Shown: positions 15,021-22,891 of the stretch, piece after piece | Position numbering within the stretch: position 1 is the first letter of the stretch | Layout of the letters: each line of letters begins with the position of its first letter | Assembly (NCBI GenBank): GCA_021158185.1 | Contig: JAGGVC010000006.1 | Coordinates: 1 to 35,740 of the forward strand | Length of the DNA: 35,740 nt | Direction: 5' to 3' | Origin: a bacterium | GTDB lineage: Bacteria; 4484-113; JAGGVC01 | Program-made: the position numbers and the translations under genes | The notes under the pieces: model-generated | The model's database searches: none | What the model was told of the DNA's origin: nothing | Seen by the model: the letters and a program-made list of their open reading frames with translations, nothing else

Positions 15021-16130
15021 CTATCGAATCGGCGTCCAGGCCGTTTTCGGGTTGTTCGGATCTTTATCTATGGCGCACACAAACTCCTCGATCTCCGCCG
15101 GTGTAAATAACAAGCCACCATGCTTCCCTGCAAAATGGATAGGCGTCTTATCGCCTATCGCCAGACGAACATCTTCAACCATTTGCCCCCAGTTCATTTC
15201 AAGAACGAGAATTGCCTTGTAGTTCGATGCAATTTCGTTAAGGATTCTGTAGGGATAGGGCCAAAGACTAATCGTTCGCAGCATTCCCGCTTTGACTTTT
15301 CCTTCTTCGCGTAAGTGTCTGATTGCTGTTCTCGCCACCCGTGAGGAATTTCCATAGGAAACGATAAGAATATCTGCGTCTTCGGTTCTGAATTCTTCGT
15401 AGTACTGAACTTCTCTGCGGATGCGGTCGTACTTGTCTATCAGCTTCAAGTGCATCTGAGCCATATCTTCTGGCTCAAGGTAGATCGTCGTATGCACATT
15501 CCTTTCGCGCTTGTCCTGTCCAAGGCCTACCGCCCAATCCTTCTTTGGTGCATCTTTTGCGGGAATTGTAGCGAGGTCAACCGGTTCCATCATCTGACCG
15601 ATAACTCCGTCTGAAAGGATGAGCGAAGGATTCCGATATTCATCCGCAAGATCGAACGCCTTGTAAGTAAGCTGTGCCATTTCTTGAACGCTGGCAGGCG
15701 CGAGCGTGATAGTACGATAATCGCCGTGCCCGCCGCCCCGCGTTGCCTGGAAGTAATCGCCCTGGTGTGGTGCAATGTTTCCAAGTCCCGGTCCGCAACG
15801 CACTACATTCGCAATAACACAGGGAAGCTCAGCCATAGCGATGTAGCTGATTCCTTCTTGCTTGAGCGATATCCCAGGCGATGAACTCGATGTCATCGCT
15901 CTTACTCCCGCCGCCGCGGCGCCGAACACCATGTTAATCGCTGCGATTTCACTTTCGGCTTGAATGAAGCTTCCACCAGCTTTAGGCATGTGGAACGACA
16001 TATACTCGGTTGCCTCATTCTGAGGCGTAATCGGGTAACCGTAATATGCACGCGCACCGGACCTGATGGCGCCAAGACACATTGCATGATTTCCCTTCAT
16101 TAACTCTCGTTGTGATTCACTCACTGCCAT
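15021..16130 (-). CDS. 2-oxoacid:ferredoxin oxidoreductase, alpha subunit (VorB/KorA-like)
   Basis: A 369-residue subunit. GNHAMCLGAIRSGARAYYGYPITPQNEATEYMS, FIQAESEIAAINMVFGAAAAG and MTSSSSPGISLKQEGISYIA are the standard pyrimidine-binding and core motifs, and GPGLGNIAPHQGDYFQATRGGGHGDYRTI resembles proteins usually labelled VorB (3-methyl-2-oxobutanoate:ferredoxin oxidoreductase). I therefore lean to VOR, but KGOR is close. The track starts at TTG 16142; ATG 16130 (MAVSESQRELMKGNHA) is preferred, with AGGAGG immediately upstream. It lies 30 bases after the ferredoxin-like subunit gene, in the order delta, alpha, beta, gamma. Products would be acyl-CoA and reduced ferredoxin, which fits the presence of hydrogenase maturation genes. 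Confidence 0.95.
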   Translation of the reverse strand: MAVSESQRELMKGNHAMCLGAIRSGARAYYGYPITPQNEATEYMSFHMPKAGGSFIQAESEIAAINMVFGAAAAGVRAMTSSSSPGISLKQEGISYIAMAELPCVIANVVRCGPGLGNIAPHQGDYFQATRGGGHGDYRTITLAPASVQEMAQLTYKAFDLADEYRNPSLILSDGVIGQMMEPVDLATIPAKDAPKKDWAVGLGQDKRERNVHTTIYLEPEDMAQMHLKLIDKYDRIRREVQYYEEFRTEDADILIVSYGNSSRVARTAIRHLREEGKVKAGMLRTISLWPYPYRILNEIASNYKAILVLEMNWGQMVEDVRLAIGDKTPIHFAGKHGGLLFTPAEIEEFVCAIDKDPNNPKTAWTPIR

Positions 16131-16160
16131 ATCCTCCTGCAAGACCCTTTACTCAGAATC

Positions 16161-16370
16161 CTACTTATATACACGAATCGCAACATCCGGGCAGATGATG
16201 GCGCATAGCATGCATCCGGTGCACTTGTCCTCCGGATCAACATACTCGACCGGATAATACCCCATTTGGTTGATTTCAGTTTTAGTAAACAACACTAACC
16301 CGTGCGGGCACGCCGGAACACAAAGTTGGCAGCCCTTGCAGGACTCCTTAATGACCTCGATTCTGGGCAT
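16161..16370 (-). CDS. 2-oxoacid:ferredoxin oxidoreductase, delta (2x[4Fe-4S]) subunit
   Basis: A 69-residue ferredoxin-like subunit with two [4Fe-4S] binding motifs: CKGCQLCVPACP and CTGCMLCAIICP. It carries electrons from the TPP site to free ferredoxin. The track starts at 16454, which adds 28 residues with no family resemblance. ATG 16370 (MPRIEVIKESCKGC) has AGGGAG six bases upstream and is the right start. It is the first gene of the kor/vor operon; the predicted promoter at 16467-16495 leaves a leader of about 90 bases. Confidence 0.95.
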   Translation of the reverse strand: MPRIEVIKESCKGCQLCVPACPHGLVLFTKTEINQMGYYPVEYVDPEDKCTGCMLCAIICPDVAIRVYK

Positions 16371-16466
16371 ATCAATCTCCCTTTGGACAACTTGATACGG
16401 TTTGGAGGCCTTAACGGAAATTCTCAAGGCACCCCTGAAAGTTTGCGAAGTCACTTTCGCGTTGAC

Positions 16467-16495
16467 ATAATATCATGTGCAACGTAATTTCGCAA
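16467..16495 (-). promoter_or_regulatory. Promoter of the 2-oxoacid:ferredoxin oxidoreductase operon
   Basis: On the minus strand: TTGCGA, 17 bases, then TATTAT with TGA before it (extended -10). On the other strand the same bases contain TTGACA (16462-16467) and, 17 bases later, TAATTT, so a weak overlapping divergent promoter is possible. Confidence 0.6.
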
Positions 16496-17149
16496 GCACT
16501 TGTGAAAAAAGATACGCACATCACAAGTGCATATTTTATTCGAATTTTCGTTCATGTTAATGCTCTGAAATACTTGAGACCGCTGTTCCAAAGATTCTAT
16601 TTCGCGCATAAACATATGAAGAGACAAGCCATTCGGGGCAGGGCACTAATCTGCTATCGTAGTTGATATCACAGCTGCGTATACTGCGCTTGTTGAAAGC
16701 CAATGACGCGCACCAAGAACTCATTTTGTCCGCCCAAAATGGCTTGAAGAATCAATGCGTCAAAAAGAAGGGCGAAATGACATCCAATCAAATTGAGATG
16801 CAAGCTAAATGCAAGATCAACGCCAAACCGGTCTTCTCAACGGAAAAGCTGAATTCATATTCGCACGAAAAGGGCAGAGTTATACGCACCACCATAATTC
16901 TCAGAGATATTTTTACACCTTCGTCGTTGCGCATAAGGTATATTATGTTACATTACCGAATCGACAAGGGACTTTTTATGAATCGCTATTGGAAGATAGA
17001 ATTCTTGCCTATATGATCTTCTCTGGATTCTGCTATTAAGTACTAATGATGCTTGAAATTGCGCGCGCTGGTATGTATGTCTTTGTTAGTTGTCGTCGCT
17101 GGGCTCAGATGCACTGGCATTACTCTGAATTGTATGAGAAAATCCCTTG
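16496..17149. other. AT-rich 650-base stretch without a convincing gene
   Basis: Several overlapping ORFs of 60-117 codons exist on the plus strand, but none has a recognised domain, a Shine-Dalgarno sequence or a strong promoter. Composition is more AT-rich than the flanking operons. The best candidate is listed separately at 16809-17039. It may be decayed coding sequence. Confidence 0.5.
16809..17039 (+). CDS. Doubtful small ORF, 76 residues
   Basis: Not a recognised family. The stretch FYTFVVAHKVYYVTLPNRQG has the beta-strand-like pattern of real protein, and the residues after it (FYESLLEDRILAYMIFSGF) look helical, but there is no Shine-Dalgarno, and a second ORF (16663-17016) runs through the same bases in another frame. 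It could be the remnant of a longer gene or chance. Listed so that the region is not read as empty. Confidence 0.2.
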   Translation: MQDQRQTGLLNGKAEFIFARKGQSYTHHHNSQRYFYTFVVAHKVYYVTLPNRQGTFYESLLEDRILAYMIFSGFCY

Positions 17150-18049
17150 ATGGTTGTATCTGGCTCATTCAATCCTAATTGCGACGAACCCAATGAATTA
17201 TCAGCGTCTATTTCTGATGAATATTTAACGAGGCTCATAGATGCTGCTAGTATCGCGGTGGGGATTGATGTTTCGATCTATCGAACCGATCATCTGCTAA
17301 GGCGGTTTGAAAAGGCAAAGAAGAGGCTCAAATCGAAGACTTGGTCCGAGCTTATTGATGCGATCAAAAATGATGAATCGGGTCGAAAGCTCATCACTGA
17401 CATGTTACCGGTTGGAACAGGCGGATTCTTTCGAGATCTGAAGCAGTACGAAATATTTGAAAGCCTGTTGACCGCCCTGCCCTGCAGGAAGGAAAGCCAA
17501 GAAGGGATCAGAATCCTCAGTGCAGGATGCGGAACGGGAGAAGAAGCATACTCAATCGCAATGCTTGCAGATCGGCTATTCACGCCATTAAGGCTAAACT
17601 GGGAGGTTATCGGGATTGACATCAATGAAGACAGAATAAGCCAGGCAGATGATGGGTGTTACAAGGCCGATGCGATTAAGGAGATTCCTGGTGAATTTCA
17701 GAATGGCATTATTGTAAGCACAGCAAGAAGTAATATTGCAATAAGAGATGATATTCGTGCGAACTGTACTTTCATTAAGGGCAATATTTTTCTGGATGAT
17801 ATGGTTGATAATTATAATGGTGCCTTAGACGTTATTACTCTAAGATACATTTCAGTATACTTAAAAGCCAAGGTTGCGAGGAAGATCTTTTGCGGACTAG
17901 CGAAACTTCTCAAGCCGGGAGGGATAATCTGGCTTGGAGAGGGCGAATACATCGAGAATTGCACACAAATTGGCTTGAGGATGATTGAGCCCGCGTTCTA
18001 TGAGCGTGACGCTAACGCGGGTGACTCGATTATATTTCTTCAAAAGTAG
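17150..18049 (+). CDS. CheR-like SAM-dependent methyltransferase, orphan
   Basis: A 299-residue protein with the two-domain layout of chemotaxis methyltransferases. Residues about 25-95 are the helical N-terminal domain (RRFEKAKKRLKSKTWSELIDAI), followed by VGTGGFFRD (family T.FFR). The SAM-binding motif SAGCGTGEEAYSIAM is intact, and GIDINEDRISQADDGCY matches the family D-I-d...A..G.Y. The usual CRNVLIYF motif is changed to LRYISVYL, so the Asn near the active site is replaced. CheR methylates glutamates of chemoreceptors, but no receptor, CheB, CheA or flagellar gene is nearby, so the target is unknown. Start: TTG 17147 and ATG 17150 are adjacent; I chose ATG. The gene is more AT-rich than its neighbours, which may point to transfer. 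Confidence 0.85.
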   Translation: MVVSGSFNPNCDEPNELSASISDEYLTRLIDAASIAVGIDVSIYRTDHLLRRFEKAKKRLKSKTWSELIDAIKNDESGRKLITDMLPVGTGGFFRDLKQYEIFESLLTALPCRKESQEGIRILSAGCGTGEEAYSIAMLADRLFTPLRLNWEVIGIDINEDRISQADDGCYKADAIKEIPGEFQNGIIVSTARSNIAIRDDIRANCTFIKGNIFLDDMVDNYNGALDVITLRYISVYLKAKVARKIFCGLAKLLKPGGIIWLGEGEYIENCTQIGLRMIEPAFYERDANAGDSIIFLQK

Positions 18050-18097
18050 ATCTGGTAAAGCAATCGTCATTGCTTACTGACTTCCGTGTCTGAATTA

Positions 18098-18106
18098 TGC
18101 TAGAAT
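18098..18106 (+). promoter_or_regulatory. Extended -10 promoter of the small membrane protein gene
   Basis: TGCTAGAAT, identical to the recX element. It lies 25 bases before ATG 18132, giving a normal short leader with GGAGGG, in contrast to the leaderless set. Confidence 0.5.
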
Positions 18107-18131
18107 ACGATGGTTATCTGGAGGGAATATT

Positions 18132-18560
18132 ATGATCTACTCGTGCAAGTTGAGGCAGTACTTGCTTTTCAAGATATGGCTTTGGGCAATTATTGCGGTA
18201 CTGGCAGGAATTGTCGTTGCGCTGATTTTCTCGAACATCGTTGCCGTTTGGATCGGGCTTGGCATCGGCCTAGTCATACTTCTCGTGTTTCTTAACTTGA
18301 TCATTCTACCGCCGCGTCTTGAGGTGCATGAAGATGTGGTCAAGCTCAAGGAATTCAGATTTTTCGGTCTGTCGGTTGGCGAGCAAAGCGTTTCGTACGA
18401 CAAAATAGCGCTGGTGAAAAAGGACGAGGGGATATTCTTCAGCAGTATCGTGATCGAGACGAGTGGCGGCGACAGGGACTTGTTCTTTTCTGAGCTCAGA
18501 CGAGGGAATGCACGCAAGGCCTATAAGATTATCGAAGAAAAGCGCGGAAAATCCTCGTAG
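18132..18560 (+). CDS. Small membrane protein with PH-like cytoplasmic domain
   Basis: A 142-residue protein of unknown role. Two close hydrophobic segments at about residues 12-30 and 34-56 form a membrane hairpin. The remaining 80 residues (RLEVHEDVVKLKEFRFFGLSV, ISYDKIALVKKDEGIFFSSIVIET and a final helix) resemble the bacterial PH-like domains found behind such hairpins (bPH2-type), but this is a fold-level impression only. GGAGGG lies six bases before the ATG. It has its own promoter and lies between the CheR-like gene and ispG. Confidence 0.7.
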   Translation: MIYSCKLRQYLLFKIWLWAIIAVLAGIVVALIFSNIVAVWIGLGIGLVILLVFLNLIILPPRLEVHEDVVKLKEFRFFGLSVGEQSVSYDKIALVKKDEGIFFSSIVIETSGGDRDLFFSELRRGNARKAYKIIEEKRGKSS

Positions 18561-18778
18561 CGTTCCTGTAGAGCAATTCAAATCGGTTTAGATCAATCAC
18601 GCTTGCTCGCGTTTTTTAAGCTAAAATCAGTAATTTGCAGCAGTCGATGCTTAACTAGACAAGCATAATAAATACCAATAACGTATAATAACAATGCTAG
18701 ATATAATTGCAATTAGTCGACCATATACAAGAAAATAAGCGCTGCATTACTCCCGCACCCGCAAATTGGTACGGATCA

Positions 18779-18787
18779 TGGTATTCT
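18779..18787 (+). promoter_or_regulatory. Extended -10 element before ispG
   Basis: TGGTATTCT ends eight bases before ATG 18796. The mRNA would begin within one or two bases of that ATG. No Shine-Dalgarno precedes either candidate start. Confidence 0.5.
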
Positions 18788-18795
18788 CAGTTTTC

Positions 18796-19863
18796 ATGGA
18801 TGAAATCATGCGCAAGGTGACCAGGCTGGTTGTTGTCGGCGGTGTACCGATCGGACGCGGCAATCCCTGCGTCGTTCAGTCGATGACGACTTCAAAGACG
18901 AGCGATTTCCGCAAGGCGATTGATGAAATAGAAAGGCTCGCCGAAGCAGGCTCCCAGATCGTTCGTGTGGCAATAGCTGATGGAAAGGATGCCATCGCTT
19001 TAGGCGACATTATCAGGCTAAGCCCGATTCCAATCGTTGCCGACGTTCATTTTGATTTCAGTCTTGCAGTTGAAGCTATCAAGGCGGGCGTTCATAAGCT
19101 GCGGATAAACCCAGGCACACTTCGTTCCAGAGAAAAGCTTTTCGAGCTTGCATCAATGCTAAGGAGCGAGCGTATTCCTGTCAGAGTCGGATGCAACAGC
19201 GGTAGCATTGCGCCGCAGTTTCAGAATCTCTACAATGAAAATCCTGCCGAGGGACTGGTGCAAAGCGCACTTCACTATGTCGAGATTCTCAAGGATAAGC
19301 AGGTCGAAGATATCGTTGTTTCGCTAAAATCCAGCGACGTTTCCACAACAGTTGCTGCATACGAGAGGTTCAGTTTTCTATCCGACATTCCGCTTCATAT
19401 CGGTGTTACGGAGGCCGGACCGGGCGTAATCGGCGCGGCGAGAAGCACGGTTGCTTTGACACTGCTTCTGGCGAAGGGCATTGGCGACACGATAAGGGTT
19501 AGTTTGACGGGCGATTCTGTCGCGGAGGTTCGCGTTTGCTATGAAATCCTCAGTTCACTAGGTCTTCCCATGGCGCACCCATACCCAAAGCTCATCAGCT
19601 GTCCGACATGCGGGAGGATAAGTTACGATTTGATTTCACTCATTCGCGAAATCGAACCTAAGCTTTATCGTGTGAGGAAGGATATCAAGGTTGCAATTAT
19701 GGGCTGTGCAGTAAACGGTCCTGGCGAAGCGAAAGAAGCCGATATTGGAATCGCTGGTGAAAAGGGACGCTTTCTCCTTTTCAAAGCAGGCAAGATCCTG
19801 GGGAAGAATCTGACTATCGAAGAAGCACGAGATATGCTCTTTGCTGAGATAGAAAAGCTATAG
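18796..19863 (+). CDS. ispG: 4-hydroxy-3-methylbut-2-enyl diphosphate synthase
   Basis: IspG (GcpE) converts methylerythritol cyclodiphosphate to HMBPP in the MEP route to isoprenoids, with a [4Fe-4S] cluster and reduced ferredoxin or flavodoxin as donor. Signatures are VVVGGVPIGRGNPCVVQSMT at the N-terminus, PIVADVHFDFSLA, KLRINPG, HIGVTEAGPG, and the cluster region ISCPTCGR with GCAVNGPGEA. The protein is the short bacterial form without the plant-type insertion. The track start (18766) is too early. ATG 18796 (MDEIMRKVTRL, 355 residues) sits directly after an extended -10; ATG 18808 (MRKVTRL) is the other option and matches the family N-terminus equally well. It stands in no MEP operon. 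Ferredoxin from the kor operon could supply the electrons. Confidence 0.95.
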   Translation: MDEIMRKVTRLVVVGGVPIGRGNPCVVQSMTTSKTSDFRKAIDEIERLAEAGSQIVRVAIADGKDAIALGDIIRLSPIPIVADVHFDFSLAVEAIKAGVHKLRINPGTLRSREKLFELASMLRSERIPVRVGCNSGSIAPQFQNLYNENPAEGLVQSALHYVEILKDKQVEDIVVSLKSSDVSTTVAAYERFSFLSDIPLHIGVTEAGPGVIGAARSTVALTLLLAKGIGDTIRVSLTGDSVAEVRVCYEILSSLGLPMAHPYPKLISCPTCGRISYDLISLIREIEPKLYRVRKDIKVAIMGCAVNGPGEAKEADIGIAGEKGRFLLFKAGKILGKNLTIEEARDMLFAEIEKL

Positions 19864-19995
19864 CGATATTCACCAAGCGATCAAGTGGAAGCAATGCAAT
19901 GCCCTGCCCTATCTTATCCTGTGATAGGATTTCTAGTCCTGAGCTTTAATTCTGTTTCGGCTTGAGTTATTGGAGGGCTCGCCATCACTACCGAT

Positions 19996-20649
19996 ATGCA
20001 TGATAAGAAAGCAGGTCTTGTAGTCCCTGCATATAACGAGGCGAAGACGATCGGAAACGTTCTCACCGTCGCGCGCGAAAGCGGCGTTTTCGAGAAAATC
20101 GTCTGCATTGATGACGGCTCAAGTGATGGAACATCGCAAATTGCAGCCACAGTCCGGGATATCACCGTAATCAGCCAGAAAAACTCAGGGAAAGCTCTTG
20201 CAATGATGCGTGGGCTAATGGAGATCGAATCCCCTGTAATCTGTTTTCTTGACGGAGATCTTCTCAATCTTACAGCGGAGCATATCAGATCACTTGTAGA
20301 ACCTGTTGCTTCAGGTGCTGTGCTCGCAACGATAGGTATCTTCAAAAGCGGACGCGGGCCTACGGATTTCGCACAGCGTGTTGCACCGATGATAAGCGGC
20401 CAGCGATGTCTAAGGAAGGACTTGCTCGATGACTTCAGGGTTTGGCAGACCGTCAGGTTCGGCATCGAACATGCCTTGAACGATCACTTGAAATCCAAGG
20501 GAATAACGATGCGCGAGATTGCCCTGCCGGGCGTTAGCCACCTAATGAAAGAGGAAAAGCGCGGCGTAATTCAAGGCTTCATACAGCGCGCAAAAATGTA
20601 TCTTGAAATTCTACGCTACAACATTTCAAAACACACTCGAACAAAGTAG
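19996..20649 (+). CDS. Family 2 glycosyltransferase
   Basis: A 217-residue cytoplasmic GT-A enzyme. It begins AGLVVPAYNEAKTIGNVL, the GT2 N-terminus, followed by KIVCIDDGSSDGT and the metal-binding DXD-type segment CFLDGDLLNL. The short size resembles the dolichol/polyprenol-phosphate sugar transferase group without a membrane domain; donor and acceptor are unknown. GGAGGG at 19972-19977 is too far from ATG 19996 to serve it but would suit an in-frame ATC at 19984, so the start is unsettled. The nearby ispG supplies precursors of polyprenyl carriers, which may be coincidence. It converges on the tetrahaem lipoprotein gene with 10 bases between. Confidence 0.88.
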   Translation: MHDKKAGLVVPAYNEAKTIGNVLTVARESGVFEKIVCIDDGSSDGTSQIAATVRDITVISQKNSGKALAMMRGLMEIESPVICFLDGDLLNLTAEHIRSLVEPVASGAVLATIGIFKSGRGPTDFAQRVAPMISGQRCLRKDLLDDFRVWQTVRFGIEHALNDHLKSKGITMREIALPGVSHLMKEEKRGVIQGFIQRAKMYLEILRYNISKHTRTK

Positions 20650-20659
20650 CGAAGTACAT

Positions 20660-22231
20660 CTAATCGCTGCTATTGTTTTCGGTTTCGCCAGGTACCGTAG
20701 GACCGTCCCAGTGCTTAATTTTCGCGAAATACTCTTCATATTTCACTGCAAATTCGGTCGAATTTTCTGGTGTGTGACATTTGACACAGTGATCGAATCC
20801 AAGTTCTTCATTCAACGGTTTGACGTTCGCTGCGTTTGCGGTCGCGTCCTCAATATGGTTGTCCCACGAGCGATAGTGGCATGCCGAGCACTGCAAAGAT
20901 AGCTGGTTATCGTTCAGCTCGTCGAATTCGATATGGCAGCTCACGCATTCAGGATTCCAATTTTGCCCTTTTTCCTGAAGTGTTTCGAGCGCACGCGAGT
21001 GGGCGCTATTGCGGTATATCTCAAAAGCTTCCGTGTGACATCTCTGGCATTTGACCGAATAAACAAATTCACTGCCGATCGGCTGTGATTGCAGATGAAA
21101 CAGGCTTTCGAGCTCGGGCCTGTACTCGTTAACCATGATTGCAAGCAGATCTTTTCTCTCGGCAATCGTATCCTCTACAGCAATTTCATTCTGCGTAATG
21201 AAATAGTTACCATCCTGAAGATTGACCGATGTTGCGCCAATGTATTTTCCTTCCTGGAAGATATTCTGCCAATGCTGCCCTGCTGTTGTTTCCATGCTTC
21301 CCACGATGGATTCGCCCTTTCGCGGGTTTCCCGATAGCCAGATCTGTATCTCGGGCAATGCAACCATCAGGCTTTTGATGGTTGTGCCATCCGCCTCGAT
21401 CATTGCAATCCACAAATCGGCTTTATCCGCATATTTCGTTACGAGCTGCTTAAACGAATCTCGTATAGGCAGCGCTACGAGATCACCATCCGCCAAGCTG
21501 TCTACCCATTCAGGCTTTGTTGCGCCGAGGATTCCGAGCCGGAAGTTGCCGAGTTGAACGAATATTACTGGGGATGCAAGCCAGTCGAGTTCCTTGGCAT
21601 GGACATCGCCTTTAACTTCCCTAAAAAATTCTCCAGCTTTAACTTCATTCGTTGCATCCAGAGAGCCGAGGTTTTTAAGCGCTTCGGTGCGGACGAGGTT
21701 CGTCTTGCCGGAAGAGGTAAGCACATTCGAGGAAACGAGCGGGAATTTTGCCTGGTCCGCCCATTTCGAAAGCTCGGCCAGGTCAAATACAAGTTCATAC
21801 ACTCCAAGATTGAGAGCAGAATAATTCATCTGATTCATCATCTTGATGATTATGGTGACCTTGAACTTCGAGAAATCCGTGGCGTCTGCAAGAATCTTTC
21901 CGCCATCCAGCATAAGCATCTGGCGGTTATAGTTGGTTTCGTAGTCTCTGATTATGGTGCCGCGGCGTGATAGGCCGCCGAGCTGCCGTGTTGAACACCC
22001 GCACGTTTCCATTTTTCCGTTTGTATCGTAGGAATATACGATGAAGAGGCTGTTGTCATCGATAGCCGGCGTTTCGACTGTTTCTGCGGAGCCATTCGAT
22101 GAATTGCTCAATTGTCCTTTATTCGAGTCAACTTCGGATGAGCTGTTATCGCTTTGGGGATTACAGCTCGAAAAAACAACGAGCACTATCAACAGTGCTG
22201 TAAGTGCTAGAAAACCACGCATCGAGAGCAT
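20660..22231 (-). CDS. Tetrahaem c-type lipoprotein with degenerate 5'-nucleotidase-like domain
   Basis: A 523-residue exported protein. The signal segment LTALLIVLVVFSSC looks like a lipoprotein signal with the lipidated Cys in FSSC, followed by a Ser/Asn-rich linker. Residues about 60-340 follow the UshA/5'-nucleotidase metallophosphatase layout (QLGGLSRRGTII, QMLMLDGG, MNYSALNLGVYE, FPLVSSNVL), but the metal ligands are lost: D-x-H is DTN, GD is GG, NHE is VYE, and the late GHxH is SGNP. A CGC motif near the start is kept. Residues about 400-490 hold four haem sites (CQRCH, CVSCH, CSACH, CVKCH). It may be an envelope electron carrier with a binding rather than catalytic domain. AGGAG lies 11 bases before the ATG. 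Confidence 0.85.
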   Translation of the reverse strand: MLSMRGFLALTALLIVLVVFSSCNPQSDNSSSEVDSNKGQLSNSSNGSAETVETPAIDDNSLFIVYSYDTNGKMETCGCSTRQLGGLSRRGTIIRDYETNYNRQMLMLDGGKILADATDFSKFKVTIIIKMMNQMNYSALNLGVYELVFDLAELSKWADQAKFPLVSSNVLTSSGKTNLVRTEALKNLGSLDATNEVKAGEFFREVKGDVHAKELDWLASPVIFVQLGNFRLGILGATKPEWVDSLADGDLVALPIRDSFKQLVTKYADKADLWIAMIEADGTTIKSLMVALPEIQIWLSGNPRKGESIVGSMETTAGQHWQNIFQEGKYIGATSVNLQDGNYFITQNEIAVEDTIAERKDLLAIMVNEYRPELESLFHLQSQPIGSEFVYSVKCQRCHTEAFEIYRNSAHSRALETLQEKGQNWNPECVSCHIEFDELNDNQLSLQCSACHYRSWDNHIEDATANAANVKPLNEELGFDHCVKCHTPENSTEFAVKYEEYFAKIKHWDGPTVPGETENNSSD

Positions 22232-22363
22232 ATGCTAGATATCTCCTGTGAAAATGCTACGCCATCTCTATCCTACCCAGATTCCGGGCTTGTTTATAAT
22301 CTTGAGTGGAAAGTAATCAACATCACATTCTGTTGATTAAGGCATCCCAATTTCTTATAGCAG

Positions 22364-22822
22364 CTACTCGCTCACTCGGAAAACAAACTCGATCTCCACT
22401 GGAGCATCAAGCGGCAGAGAATTTGCGCCGAAGGCAGCTCTGACGTGATGAGCGCTTTCGCCCAGATGCTCGACAAGGAAGTCGCTTGCACCGTTTGCAA
22501 CCTTGGCGTGATCCGTGAACTCGGCTGTACCTGACACGATTGCCCTGAGCGAAACAACTTCGCGAAGCCCGGCAAGGCTTCCTCCCAGGTGTTCTCGGAG
22601 GAGGCTTAAGGCGTTTATGGCGCACAAGCGAGCACATTCCTGTCCTTCCTCAACGCTTACATTCGCACCGAGCTTTCCTGAAAAAAGGAGCTTTCCATCC
22701 TTCAACGGGATTATTCCAGATGAAAAAACAAGGTCGCCTATCTGCTTAGTGAAAACATAGCTGCCGACAGGTTTAATAGGTGTCGGAAGCAATTCCTCGA
22801 GTTTTGCTTGGTTCTCGTTCAT
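22364..22822 (-). CDS. RidA/YjgF family protein
   Basis: A 152-residue protein of the RidA superfamily, which hydrolyses reactive enamines and imines made by PLP enzymes, or plays other roles in related subfamilies. Family features: PTPIKPVGSYVFTKQIGDLVFSSGIIPLKDG, FTDHAKVANGASDFLVEHLGE, HHVRAAFGANSLPLDAPVEIEFVFRV. The expected catalytic Arg of archetypal RidA lies in an RAAFG context here, and the general layout is that of the longer YjgF relatives (about 150 residues) rather than the 128-residue archetype. AGGAG lies six bases before ATG 22822, so the TTG one codon upstream in the track is not needed. Nearest partners are a cytochrome gene and the DNA glycosylase gene, with no clear link. 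Confidence 0.88.
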   Translation of the reverse strand: MNENQAKLEELLPTPIKPVGSYVFTKQIGDLVFSSGIIPLKDGKLLFSGKLGANVSVEEGQECARLCAINALSLLREHLGGSLAGLREVVSLRAIVSGTAEFTDHAKVANGASDFLVEHLGESAHHVRAAFGANSLPLDAPVEIEFVFRVSE

Positions 22823-22891
22823 CAAATACTCCTGAACAATAAACGGTTCTGAAGAAAGAACAATATTATATTACAAAGAACCTACTGCGGA

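Noticed and set aside
16663-17016. 117-residue plus-strand ORF before the CheR-like gene.
   Set aside because: No recognisable domain, no start signals, and it overlaps another ORF in a different frame with equal claim.
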